5,846 bases of DNA from the NCBI GenBank assembly GCA_025450255.1, contig JANWHV010000088.1, positions 1-5,846 on the forward strand, read 5' to 3'. Shown here one piece after another: positions 1 through 5,846 of this stretch; position 1 is the stretch's first letter, and every line of letters starts with the position of its first letter. The notes under the pieces are model-generated. The model did not search any database. It worked only from the letters and a program-made list of their open reading frames with translations, and was not told where the DNA came from. A program made the position numbers and the translations under genes. The DNA is from Chloroflexota bacterium (GTDB lineage Bacteria > Chloroflexota > UBA5177 > JANWHV01).

Positions 1-841
1 AAATCATAAGCTTGTTTAACTGCAAGTCGCCGGAGTCCAGGCCACATGCCAGGCCGACGAGTTGCGATAAATGGAGGATTGGCATGCGCACGCTGCTGCC
101 CTGCAGCTTGGCCGCGCGTGGCTGATAAGCATCCAGCGATGTATGGCACAGAGGACAGGGCGTGACCATGATATCCGCTTCCGCCTCTTCCGCCTCTTCC
201 AATCGCTTCACCGCCATCTTGGTGGATGTGTCTTCGTTGACGGTGAGAATGTGGAAACCGCAGCACCGGGTCTTACCCGCGTAATCGACCGGCGTGCCAC
301 CGAGTGCGAGCACCAGATTGTCGAACGAGGTTGGATTGTCTGGGTCATCATATCCGGTGTCCTCGATTGGCCGCAGCAGCTGGCATCCGTAGTACGACGC
401 TACCCGTAGGCCGGTGAGTGGGCGCACGACCTTTTCCTTCAAGCGATCGAGCCCGTAGTCGCCAACCAGTACCCAGAGCAGGTTCTTCACCAGCGTATTG
501 GCACTGTAATGCAGCCCACTCTGCGAAAGGATCTCGTTCGTGCGGTCCAATAACGCGGGATCCTCGCGCATTGCCCGATTGTCCTGGCTGAGGTTCTGCT
601 GGCAGGTACTGCAAATATTGACGATGTCCATGCCGGCCGCTTCCGCCATGGCGAACGTGCGGGCGTTCAGGGCAATTTGCAGCTCGGGATTCTCGTCGCG
701 AATCACGCCCGCGCCGCAGCACGTCGCGTCGGTCATTTCCCATAGATCGATGCCGAGCACCTTGGCGAGCTCCACCGTGGAATGGTGCAACTCCGGGCAC
801 GTGCCCTTGGCCACGCAGCCGGTAAAGTAGGCGTATTTCAT
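1..841 (-). CDS. sdhE: Type E succinate dehydrogenase third subunit (HdrB-like, two CCG domains), 3' end cut by window
   Basis: Translated from the ATG at 841, the frame is open for 280 codons to the left edge without a stop. Two cysteine-rich CCG domains are visible. The first has C9, C41-C42-G43 and C77-x2-C80; the second has C153, C193-C194-G195 and C229-x2-C232. This is the pattern of heterodisulfide reductase subunit B and of the third subunit of type E succinate dehydrogenases and fumarate reductases, in which such domains bind non-cubane [4Fe-4S] clusters or zinc. The subunit should take electrons from SdhB and deliver them to quinone at the inner face of the membrane. I see no transmembrane helix. 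The family is usually about 290-300 residues, so only a short tail should be missing. The ATG directly follows the sdhB stop, with a purine-rich AAGGA upstream inside sdhB. The symbol means the type E subunit, not the flavinylation factor also called SdhE. A generic HdrB or GlpC-like protein is the alternative, but the operon argues against it. Confidence 0.93.
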   Translation of the reverse strand, partial: MKYAYFTGCVAKGTCPELHHSTVELAKVLGIDLWEMTDATCCGAGVIRDENPELQIALNARTFAMAEAAGMDIVNICSTCQQNLSQDNRAMREDPALLDRTNEILSQSGLHYSANTLVKNLLWVLVGDYGLDRLKEKVVRPLTGLRVASYYGCQLLRPIEDTGYDDPDNPTSFDNLVLALGGTPVDYAGKTRCCGFHILTVNEDTSTKMAVKRLEEAEEAEADIMVTPCPLCHTSLDAYQPRAAKLQGSSVRMPILHLSQLVGLACGLDSGDLQLNKLMI

Positions 842-1810
842 TTATTGCTCTTCCTTCGTGCCTACCGCCTCATAGATGCGGCGCACTTCCTTGGGATTGT
901 CGACCCGTTCCGCCTGTACCATCGGTAGAGGCAATTTGCCCTTCATCAGCATGCGAAGCCCCTGCGGACCATTACGAATTTGGCCTGCTACGTTGGTTAA
1001 TCCCACGGTTTGCAGTACCAGCATCGATTCATCCAAGCGGCCGGTTCGTCCTACGCTCTGGGTGAAGATCTTGCTGTGGCGGGCGCCGACGTTATTGGTG
1101 ATTCCGGCCTGAACGGACATTCGCCGCAGGTCGGCGATCGCGTGCGCCGGGTCCACGTGCTTCGGGCATTCCATGCAGTTGTAGGCATGAGCGCAATCCC
1201 AAAGGCCCAGATCCACAAGCTTCTGTAGACGCTCCTTCCGCTTGCCGTCCCTGGGATCGGTAACGAACCTGTGCGCCTTTGCCAGGGCTGGGGGGCCGGC
1301 AAAGTGACTGTCTACCTCGGTCACGCCGCAATCGGAATAGCAGACCGCGCAAAGGATACAGTTCAAGTCCTTGCGTGAGGGCGCCAACTGTTGTGGCGTT
1401 ACACGATACTCCTCGTTGGCCGGCGGTACTTTCGCGGCATCCGGCTGCAGCCAAGGCTCCACGTCGCGGAAGTGCTTCCAGAAAGGCGACATATCGACAA
1501 TCAGGTCCTTGATCACCGTCATCGTGCGCATCGGCGTGATCTTGAGTACGCTGCGGCCGCGATTCACCTCAAGCGCGATGGGTGTCTTGCAGACCAGTTT
1601 CGTATAGCCGTTGACCACCATGGAGCACGACCCGCAAATCGCGTGCCTGCAGGCGCGCCGGTACGCAAGCGAGTCGTCCATACTATCCTTGATGGCGTTG
1701 AGGCCATCCAGGATCGTTGCCTCGTCCCACAAGTCCAGCTCGTAGCGCTCAAAATGAGGCACCTCATCTTGTTCGGGAATGTAGCGCTGGATGAGGAAGG
1801 TAGATTTCAT
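842..1810 (-). CDS. sdhB: Succinate dehydrogenase/fumarate reductase iron-sulfur subunit
   Basis: This 322-residue protein carries electrons from the SdhA flavin through its iron-sulfur clusters to the third subunit. The [2Fe-2S] ligands are C54, C59, C62 and C74 (RRACRHAICGSC, then LVC). The ferredoxin-like domain has CILCAVCYSDC with C151, C154, C157 and C161, and later C206, C212 and C215 in NCMECPKHVDP. The last group reads C-x5-C-x2-C-P, whereas classical SdhB such as that of E. coli has C-x5-C-x3-C-P. C161 is followed by Gly rather than the usual Pro. The protein is about 80 residues longer than E. coli SdhB (about 240). The extra C-terminus (from about 235), with GRTGRLDES and LRMLMKGKLP, resembles the tail of HdrC-like proteins and fits docking to an HdrB-like partner (inference). 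The start has a good ribosome site, GGAGAGGG, 8 bases upstream. The gene follows sdhA and precedes the third-subunit gene with zero spacing on both sides. Confidence 0.96.
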   Translation of the reverse strand: MKSTFLIQRYIPEQDEVPHFERYELDLWDEATILDGLNAIKDSMDDSLAYRRACRHAICGSCSMVVNGYTKLVCKTPIALEVNRGRSVLKITPMRTMTVIKDLIVDMSPFWKHFRDVEPWLQPDAAKVPPANEEYRVTPQQLAPSRKDLNCILCAVCYSDCGVTEVDSHFAGPPALAKAHRFVTDPRDGKRKERLQKLVDLGLWDCAHAYNCMECPKHVDPAHAIADLRRMSVQAGITNNVGARHSKIFTQSVGRTGRLDESMLVLQTVGLTNVAGQIRNGPQGLRMLMKGKLPLPMVQAERVDNPKEVRRIYEAVGTKEEQ

Positions 1811-3493
1811 TTAGTAGACCCTCTCCATCGGCTGAAACTTGCCCAAGGTGACCGGGGCGTAGGAAAGCTTCGGCCCATCTGGGCTGGGCATTGCCACCGT
1901 GTGTTTCAACCATTGTTCGTCATCGCGATTTGGGTAATCGGTGCGGGCGTGCGCTCCGCGGCTCTCCGTACGCGCAAGGGCGCCTACGGCGATAATCTCG
2001 GCCAGGTCCAGCATGGCGTCCAGCTCATACGCTTCTGTTAGCGCTGTATTGAAAACCATCGAGTGGTCGCCGATCGCGACGTTAGCGTTCCGCGCTCGAA
2101 GCTCGCGGATCTTTTTGACGCCCTGCTCCATGGTCGACTGTTGGCGGAAGATGTGGAAATGCTCGTTCATTACGGCTTGCATGGCGTCGCGCAGCACCGC
2201 CACCTTCTCCCTGCCCGTGCTTGCGAACAGTTTCGACCGCCGGTCTTCCTGTTCCTGGAGCGCGTGGCCGGGAAACGCCGCGAAGTCGTGATTTTTGGCA
2301 TACTGGGCCGCGCTGTTGCCGGCTATCTTCCCGAAGACGACGGTCTCCAGAATGGAGTTGCCGCCGAGCCGGTTCGCGCCGTGCACGCTGACCGCGGAAC
2401 ATTCACCCGCCGCGAAAAAGCCCTGGATCGGCGACGTACAGGTCTTGTCCACGCGAATGCCGCCCATCGTGTAGTGGGCGCCGGGCTTGATCGGTATCGG
2501 CTTTTCGACCGGGTCCGCGCCGGCAAAGTCAATCGCAAGCTCGCGGATCTGTGGCAGGCGCTCCTGGATCCTCGCCTCGCCTAGATGGCGCAGGTCGAGC
2601 AATACACAGCCATTTACGCCCCTGCCCTCTAGGATCTCGGTCCATTCGGCCCGCGCGACGACATCACGGCTGGCAAGCTCACCCTTGCTGGGCGCGTACT
2701 TGAACATGAATCGATCGCCCGCGGCATTCAGCAAATAGGCTCCCTCACCGCGCGCGCCCTCTGTTATCAGCACCCCGTTCGCTGCCAATGTGGTCGGGTG
2801 GAACTGGATGAATTCCATGTCCTCCACGGGTGCGCCGGCCTTAAATGCGATCGCAACGCCGTCGCCCGTACTGATCAGCGAGTTTGTGCTCTTGTAAAAC
2901 ACGCGTCCCGATCCGCCGGTAGCAAATACGACCGACTTTGCCCGGATCGCGCTGAGCTTGCCAGTCGTAAGATCCAGGGCGATCACGCCGCGGCATATAT
3001 TGTCCTCGACAATAAGTGAGACCACGAAGAATTCTTCGTAGACCGTTGCCCCGTTCTTGAGCACCTGCTCGTAGACGGTCTGCAGAATGACGTGCCCGGT
3101 AATGTCGGCCACGAAGCATGTACGCGGAAACCCGGCGCCGCCGAATGGGCGAGTGGCGATACGGCCATCCTGCCAACGGCTGAATAGACACCCCTGATGC
3201 TCGAGCTCGTAGATATTCTCGGGCGCCAGTCGCGTTAAGATCTCCGCGGCATCCTGGTCTGCCAGGTAGTCGCTTCCCTTAACGGTGTCAAACCAGTGGT
3301 TCTCCCAATTGTCGTCTTTCGCCACGGCGGCGTTAATGCCGCCTTGAGCGGCGCCAGAGTGGCTCCGCATCGGATGCACCTTGGAGATCACGGCCGTGTC
3401 AACGCCCGCTTCCCGAGCCGCCACGGTCGCGCGCATGCCGGCCAGGCCCGCGCCGACCACCAGTACATCGTGTTGGATCGCAGCATCTACCAT
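1811..3493 (-). CDS. sdhA: Succinate dehydrogenase/fumarate reductase flavoprotein subunit
   Basis: The catalytic subunit oxidises succinate to fumarate at a covalently bound FAD. From the ATG at 3493 it has 560 residues. In that numbering I see the Rossmann motif VVGAGLAG (12-19), the FAD-attachment His45 in [14 protein letters not shown] with His232, T244-E245 in [10 protein letters not shown], the proton-shuttle arginine in ASRDVVAR (R276), His340 in PGAHYTMGG and R375 in GANRLGGNS. His45 has the same number as the flavinylated His of E. coli SdhA. The frame extends upstream to a GTG at 3586, adding 31 residues. I prefer 3493 because GGAGGA lies 11 bases upstream, His45 then aligns, and the extension resembles no SdhA N-terminus. 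There is no Tat signal, unlike the periplasmic methylmenaquinol:fumarate reductases, so a cytoplasmic enzyme is likely. With icd beside it, succinate oxidation is the probable direction, but the sequence alone does not exclude fumarate reduction. Confidence 0.96.
   Translation of the reverse strand: MVDAAIQHDVLVVGAGLAGMRATVAAREAGVDTAVISKVHPMRSHSGAAQGGINAAVAKDDNWENHWFDTVKGSDYLADQDAAEILTRLAPENIYELEHQGCLFSRWQDGRIATRPFGGAGFPRTCFVADITGHVILQTVYEQVLKNGATVYEEFFVVSLIVEDNICRGVIALDLTTGKLSAIRAKSVVFATGGSGRVFYKSTNSLISTGDGVAIAFKAGAPVEDMEFIQFHPTTLAANGVLITEGARGEGAYLLNAAGDRFMFKYAPSKGELASRDVVARAEWTEILEGRGVNGCVLLDLRHLGEARIQERLPQIRELAIDFAGADPVEKPIPIKPGAHYTMGGIRVDKTCTSPIQGFFAAGECSAVSVHGANRLGGNSILETVVFGKIAGNSAAQYAKNHDFAAFPGHALQEQEDRRSKLFASTGREKVAVLRDAMQAVMNEHFHIFRQQSTMEQGVKKIRELRARNANVAIGDHSMVFNTALTEAYELDAMLDLAEIIAVGALARTESRGAHARTDYPNRDDEQWLKHTVAMPSPDGPKLSYAPVTLGKFQPMERVY
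1819..1826 (-). promoter_or_regulatory. Ribosome binding site of sdhB inside the end of sdhA
   Basis: GGAGAGGG lies within the last codons of sdhA, 8 bases before the sdhB ATG. Because the sdhA stop abuts that ATG, ribosomes ending sdhA could re-initiate here, coupling translation of the two subunits (inference). Confidence 0.6.
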
Positions 3494-3504
3494 AGCTTGG
3501 GCAG

Positions 3505-3510
3505 TCCTCC
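3505..3510 (-). promoter_or_regulatory. Ribosome binding site that favours the shorter sdhA start
   Basis: GGAGGA on the minus strand lies 11 bases before ATG 3493, rather distant but strong. No comparable site was seen just upstream of the alternative GTG at 3586. Confidence 0.5.
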
Positions 3511-3562
3511 GGGCTGCGACTGTTACTCTTGCGCCACGTTGGGGCCGCGCGGCGAGGCTTAC

Positions 3563-3586
3563 ATAATACGTGGTCGAGTGTACCAC
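3563..3586 (-). promoter_or_regulatory. Possible sdhA promoter element with overlapping inverted repeat
   Basis: The 157-base gap between icd and sdhA (3494-3650) contains, on the minus strand, TATTAT at 3563-3568, a five-of-six match to a -10 box. The best -35 match upstream is poor. Just upstream is the inverted repeat GTGGT (3570-3574) / ACCAC (3582-3586) with a 7-base spacer, which could be an operator. If this promoter is real, transcription starts near 3556, downstream of the alternative GTG at 3586, again favouring the ATG at 3493. No convincing terminator for icd is present in the gap. Confidence 0.25.
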
Positions 3587-3650
3587 TGAAGCGAGGGACC
3601 GGGTAAGGAAATCGCGTCCCGCACTACCGGCCCCGTCATGTTCAGTACTG

Positions 3651-4895
3651 TTAAACAGCCTCTCGCATGTGCTTGACGATAGCCTGGCCGAAGGCGGAGC
3701 ATGAAACCTTGGTCGCGCCGGGCATCTGCCGCTCCAGGTCGTAGGTAACGGTCTTGCTCGCGATCGCGCGCCGCACGCCTTCGTGGATCAAGTCCGCCGC
3801 GCTCTGCCAGCCAAGATATTCGAGCAGCATCGCGCCCGACAGGATCACGGAGCCGGGATTTACCATGTCCTTGCCGGCGTATTTCGGCGCCGTGCCGTGG
3901 GTGGCCTCGAATATAGCCGCGCTGTCGCCAACGTTCGCGCCGGGCGCCATGCCCAGTCCGCCGATCTGTGCCGCGCACGCGTCCGACAAATAGTCGCCGT
4001 TCAGATTAGGCATCGCCAGCACGGAGTATTCCGCCGGGCGCAGCAGAATTTGCTGGAACATGGCGTCCGCGATGCGATCCTTTATCACCACCCTGCCGCC
4101 AGGACCATCGGCGCCGACGGCATCCTCACGCACCGTTCGATCGCCGAACTCACGCTGGGCAAGGGCGTAACTCCAATCTCGGAATGCCCCTTCGGTAAAC
4201 TTCTGGATGTTGCCTTTGTGGACGATTGTGACGCTGGGCAGCTTGTGGTCGATGGCGTATTGGATGGCGCGGCGCGTCAGGCGCTCGGTGCCAAACTGGC
4301 TCATCGGCTTGATGCCGATGCCGGAACCTGGCCGCACGGACTTCCCCAGCTCGTCCTTCAGGAACGCGGCTAGCTTCTCGGCCTCGGGGGTGCCACTGGC
4401 GAATTCGATGCCGGAATAAACGTCCTCGGTGTTCTCGCGAAAAATGACGACGTCTACCTTTTCCGGCTCTTTCACAGGGCTCGGCACGCCCTCGAAGTAT
4501 TTGACCGGCCTGATACAGGCGTACAGGTCAAATATCTGGCGCAACGTCACGTTGAGGCTGCGGATACCGCCTCCAACTGGAGTCGTCAGGGGCCCCTTAA
4601 TGGCCACGGCATATGCACGCAGCGCCTCCACCGTTTCATCCGGCAGGTACGCGCCATACAGCTCCAGCGCTCGCTCGCCCGCGTACACTTCCATCCAGCT
4701 CATGCGATGGCGGCCGCCGGACGTAAGATCCGCCGCCGCGTCAAGCACGGGCTGGCTTGCGGCCCAGATATCCGGGCCAATGCCGTCTCCACGGAGGAAC
4801 GGCACGATTGGCGTGTCGCTTACCATGGGCTTGCCGTCGCGGAAGGTAATGCGGTCGCCACTTCCAGGTACACGAATGTGCTGCCAGTCTGCCAT
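3651..4895 (-). CDS. icd: Isocitrate dehydrogenase, NADP-dependent
   Basis: This homodimeric cytoplasmic enzyme of the citric acid cycle converts isocitrate to 2-oxoglutarate and CO2, reducing NADP. Its 414 residues compare with 416 in E. coli Icd, and it aligns throughout by eye. The substrate site is [13 protein letters not shown] with S113, N115, R119, then R129 and R153, with catalytic Y160 and K227. Metal ligands are the aspartates in IADAMFQQ (D277) and [10 protein letters not shown] (D301, D305). NADP preference is indicated by K336-Y337 in HGTAPKYAG and by Y385 and R389 in VTYDLER, the counterparts of E. coli K344, Y345, Y391 and R395. S113 is the residue that AceK kinase phosphorylates in enteric bacteria; no aceK lies here. 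The ATG at 4895 is preceded by AAAGGAGAG at a suitable distance. The stop codon lies 157 bases before the preferred sdhA start, so co-transcription is possible but not shown. Confidence 0.97.
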   Translation of the reverse strand: MADWQHIRVPGSGDRITFRDGKPMVSDTPIVPFLRGDGIGPDIWAASQPVLDAAADLTSGGRHRMSWMEVYAGERALELYGAYLPDETVEALRAYAVAIKGPLTTPVGGGIRSLNVTLRQIFDLYACIRPVKYFEGVPSPVKEPEKVDVVIFRENTEDVYSGIEFASGTPEAEKLAAFLKDELGKSVRPGSGIGIKPMSQFGTERLTRRAIQYAIDHKLPSVTIVHKGNIQKFTEGAFRDWSYALAQREFGDRTVREDAVGADGPGGRVVIKDRIADAMFQQILLRPAEYSVLAMPNLNGDYLSDACAAQIGGLGMAPGANVGDSAAIFEATHGTAPKYAGKDMVNPGSVILSGAMLLEYLGWQSAADLIHEGVRRAIASKTVTYDLERQMPGATKVSCSAFGQAIVKHMREAV

Positions 4896-4904
4896 TGCGC
4901 GGCG

Positions 4905-4913
4905 CTCTCCTTT
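4905..4913 (-). promoter_or_regulatory. Ribosome binding site of icd
   Basis: AAAGGAGAG on the minus strand ends 9 bases before the ATG at 4895 and supports that start, which also gives a protein of the usual family length. Confidence 0.65.
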
Positions 4914-4972
4914 GGGTTCTGCTCGCTCGCTTCTGCGCGACCGTCCGGCGTCTTATCACGCCCCCATGGGTG

Positions 4973-4985
4973 TGTGACGGTCACA
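4973..4985. promoter_or_regulatory. 13-base palindrome TGTGACGGTCACA, candidate operator
   Basis: The arms TGTGAC and GTCACA are perfect inverted copies around a single G. The site lies about 6 to 18 bases downstream of the predicted icd transcription start, a usual place for a repressor to block transcription. The half-sites recall CRP/FNR-family sites (TGTGA...TCACA), but the gap is 3 bases rather than 6, so that family is not implied. The regulator is unknown, and it could equally act on the divergent gene. Confidence 0.4.
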
Positions 4986-4997
4986 ACTCACCTGCTG

Positions 4998-5026
4998 ATT
5001 ATACCTGCGGCTTCGCCGCTCTTCAG
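4998..5026 (-). promoter_or_regulatory. Candidate sigma-70-type promoter of icd
   Basis: On the minus strand a perfect TATAAT occupies 4998-5003. Seventeen bases upstream, CTGAAG (5021-5026) matches the -35 consensus at only three of six positions. Transcription would begin near 4991, giving a leader of about 95 bases before the icd ATG. The weak -35 box suggests a modest or activator-helped promoter. This rests on motif matching only. Confidence 0.5.
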
Positions 5027-5046
5027 GTTTGCGCGACTTCGCGAAG
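5003..5046. repeat. Inverted repeats in the divergent icd / thiamine-enzyme spacer
   Basis: Bases 5003-5028 form a nested inverted repeat: ACCTG (5003-5007) pairs with CAGGT (5024-5028), enclosing CGGC (5008-5011), loop TTC and GCCG (5015-5018). Nine bases further on is a perfect 10-base palindrome, CTTCGCGAAG (5037-5046). The sequence CTTCGC occurs in both. The first element lies between and over the -10 and -35 boxes proposed for icd, so it could be a regulator site or a DNA/RNA hairpin. In GC-rich DNA, short palindromes also arise by chance. Confidence 0.35.
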
Positions 5047-5071
5047 CACCCAGAGGCGGCGCCTTCTGGCG

Positions 5072-5077
5072 TATCAT
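5072..5077 (+). promoter_or_regulatory. Weak candidate -10 box for the thiamine-diphosphate enzyme gene
   Basis: TATCAT matches the -10 consensus at five of six positions and lies 61 bases before the ATG at 5139. No acceptable -35 element stands 16-18 bases upstream, so the call is tentative. Confidence 0.2.
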
Positions 5078-5127
5078 GAAATCTCTTGGCTGCCGCCGGA
5101 ACGGCAGAGCGAACCGCACAATGCCGC

Positions 5128-5133
5128 GGGAGG
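5128..5133 (+). promoter_or_regulatory. Ribosome binding site that decides the thiamine-enzyme start
   Basis: GGGAGG lies 5 bases before ATG 5139 and 14 bases before the in-frame ATG 5148, favouring the first. An out-of-frame ATG at 5135 is too close to the site. The TGA at 5136-5138 rules out any start further upstream. Confidence 0.6.
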
Positions 5134-5138
5134 TATGA

Positions 5139-5846
5139 ATGGGACGAATGTCCGGCGCCGATGCCGTGGTCGCAAGCCTCAAGGCGCACGGGGTATCCAC
5201 CATTTTCGGCATTCCTGGCGTGCATACGCTGCGGCTCTACGACGCGCTACGCCGCGAGCCAGGTATACGTCACGTTCTGGCGCGCCATGAACAGGGCGCG
5301 GGCTTCATGGCGGACGGATACGCTCGGGTCACGGGTGAGCCCGGCATCGCCTGTGTAATCACCGGACCAGGCGTCACGAATGTAACGACGCCTGTCGCGG
5401 ACGCGTACGCGGATTCTATCCCGCTCCTGGTCATTGCCACCAGTGGACCACGAGCATGGACCGGCCGGCCCAGCGGCGACTTGCACGAGCTGAAAGACCA
5501 GTTTGGCGTCATGCAATCGCTTGCGGGATGGAATCGAGCCGTCGAAACGCTCGACGAGATCCCTGATGCCATGCGCGATGCGTTCAGGGCCCTGCGAAGC
5601 GGGCGGCCGCGCGGGGCCTACCTGCAGATTCCGCTTGACCTGCTCGCTCAGGAAGGTGACCTGCTTGTGGAGCCGCGGGCGGCGCGCCCATCTCCGTCTC
5701 CGAACGCGGCCGCCATTGAGGCTGCCGCCGCTATCCTGCGTGGCGCGCGCCGGCCAATGATCGTGGCCGGCGCGGGCGTCACGGCCGCGGGCGCCAACGG
5801 CCAGGCGCAGCCCGATCTCCCGCGTTCGCTCCGTCACCGACACCAG
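5139..5846 (+). CDS. Thiamine-diphosphate enzyme, acetolactate synthase / 2-oxoacid decarboxylase family, N-terminal part; last ~50-65 bases probably foreign
   Basis: The first 219 residues contain the thiamine-diphosphate (ThDP) N-terminal pyrimidine-binding domain and the start of the central domain. Visible marks are GVSTIFGIPGVHTLRLY (18-34), catalytic Glu51 in LARHEQGAGFMADGYAR, ITGPGVTN (74-81), DAYADSIPLLVIATS (88-102) and RGAYLQIPLDLL (158-169), followed by the central-domain start RRPMIVAGAGV (204-214). The IPGVHT and RHEQGAGFMADGYAR wording recalls AruI-like guanidino-oxopentanoate decarboxylases as much as IlvB, so the substrate is left open. No ilvN-type regulatory subunit is visible. 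An in-frame TGA at 5136-5138 fixes the earliest start at ATG 5139, and GGGAGG lies 5 bases upstream. ATG 5148 is possible but badly spaced. The gene is divergent from icd. After about residue 219 the family pattern is lost, and the opposite strand reads as an ABC permease, so the true reading probably ends near 5778-5796. Family members are about 530-580 residues, so most of the protein is missing. Confidence 0.88.
   Translation, partial: MGRMSGADAVVASLKAHGVSTIFGIPGVHTLRLYDALRREPGIRHVLARHEQGAGFMADGYARVTGEPGIACVITGPGVTNVTTPVADAYADSIPLLVIATSGPRAWTGRPSGDLHELKDQFGVMQSLAGWNRAVETLDEIPDAMRDAFRALRSGRPRGAYLQIPLDLLAQEGDLLVEPRAARPSPSPNAAAIEAAAAILRGARRPMIVAGAGVTAAGANGQAQPDLPRSLRHRHQ
5778..5796. other. 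Probable chimeric junction between a thiamine-diphosphate enzyme gene and an ABC permease gene
   Basis: Within these bases both readings are plausible: GVTAAGA on the plus strand for the thiamine-diphosphate enzyme, and VGARGRD on the minus strand for the permease. To the left only the first family is convincing, and to the right only the second. A shared GC-rich stretch of roughly 18-21 bases could have served as a false overlap during assembly, or as microhomology in a true rearrangement. The exact breakpoint cannot be placed from the sequence alone. Confidence 0.65.
5778..5846 (-). CDS. Fragment of a MacB/FtsX-family ABC transporter permease, cut at both ends
   Basis: Read from the right edge on the minus strand, 23 codons give VSVTERTREIG followed by LRLAVGARGRD. 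This is the highly conserved cytoplasmic motif of MacB-like permeases; E. coli MacB has a near-identical VSVTERTREIGIRMAVGAR stretch. Such proteins are inner-membrane subunits of ABC efflux or lipoprotein-related transporters. After the Asp codon at 5778-5780 the frame turns abruptly into the antisense of the thiamine-diphosphate gene and no longer resembles a permease: the usual hydrophobic helix that should follow is absent. No start codon, ATPase partner or membrane segment lies in the window. The fragment therefore appears to be joined artificially or by rearrangement, and it may come from another locus or another organism. Confidence 0.75.

Noticed and set aside
71..830. Plus-strand frames and a 150-codon minus-strand frame over the left region
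   Set aside because: The minus-strand frame starting at 841 encodes both CCG domains without interruption, so these are shadows in other frames.
1391..2041. Plus-strand open frame of 216 codons across the sdhB/sdhA joint
   Set aside because: It is antisense to two well-supported genes, its protein has no recognisable motif, and long antisense frames are expected in GC-rich coding DNA.
3494..3586. Tat or Sec signal peptide on the long form of SdhA
   Set aside because: The extension has arginine pairs but no hydrophobic core and no cleavage region, and it directly precedes a normal cytoplasmic SdhA start.
3591..3622. Hairpin GGGAC/GTCCC after icd as a transcription terminator
   Set aside because: The loop is 16 bases, the stem is short and bulged, and no run of T follows on the minus strand.
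3783..4373. Plus-strand open frame of 196 codons inside icd
   Set aside because: It is antisense to icd, which aligns over its whole length with the known family; the shadow protein is rich in Arg, Ala and His and has no domain.
4973..4985. CRP or FNR site
   Set aside because: The half-sites look similar, but the gap between TGTGA and TCACA is 3 bases instead of the 6 needed for a standard CRP dimer site.
5247..5843. Minus-strand open frame of 198 codons at the right end taken as one protein
   Set aside because: Only its first 20-odd codons resemble a permease; the rest is antisense of the thiamine-diphosphate gene and has no membrane segment.
1..5846. tRNA, rRNA, CRISPR array, insertion sequence, phage or defence genes
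   Set aside because: No cloverleaf-like segment, regularly spaced repeat, transposase motif or terminal inverted repeat pair was seen on either strand.

Overview
The window looks like a GC-rich bacterial chromosomal segment, probably from a Gram-negative, Proteobacteria-like organism; the taxonomic guess is weak and rests on the E. coli-like isocitrate dehydrogenase and the general style of the genes. Its odd length and the state of its right end suggest it may be a whole short metagenomic contig (inference). It is mostly a citric-acid-cycle module.

Minus strand, read right to left: icd (NADP-dependent isocitrate dehydrogenase, 3651-4895), a 157-base gap, then sdhA (flavoprotein, 1811-3493 by my preferred start), sdhB (iron-sulfur protein, 842-1810) and a third subunit with two CCG domains (1-841, cut by the left edge). 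The three sdh genes abut with no bases between them; both junctions read TAAATGAAAT. The third subunit is the HdrB-like 'type E' subunit, which replaces the haem-binding membrane anchors SdhC and SdhD. Icd makes 2-oxoglutarate, and the sdh products oxidise succinate to fumarate and pass electrons from FAD through iron-sulfur clusters towards the membrane quinone pool.

The 243 bases at 4896-5138 separate icd from a divergent plus-strand gene. They hold a perfect TATAAT box facing icd, a 13-base palindrome just downstream of the predicted start point, two further inverted repeats and the ribosome binding sites of both genes.

Plus strand, 5139 to the right edge: the N-terminal part of a thiamine-diphosphate enzyme of the acetolactate synthase / 2-oxoacid decarboxylase superfamily. 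Its last ~50-65 bases are not convincing for that family. On the opposite strand they encode a hallmark MacB/FtsX-type ABC transporter permease motif, so the right end is most likely a chimera or a rearrangement.

I saw no RNA gene, CRISPR array, insertion sequence or defence system, and nothing that supports a wholly new system. The points most worth checking are the right-end junction, an unusual cysteine spacing in SdhB, and the operator-like palindrome at the icd promoter.
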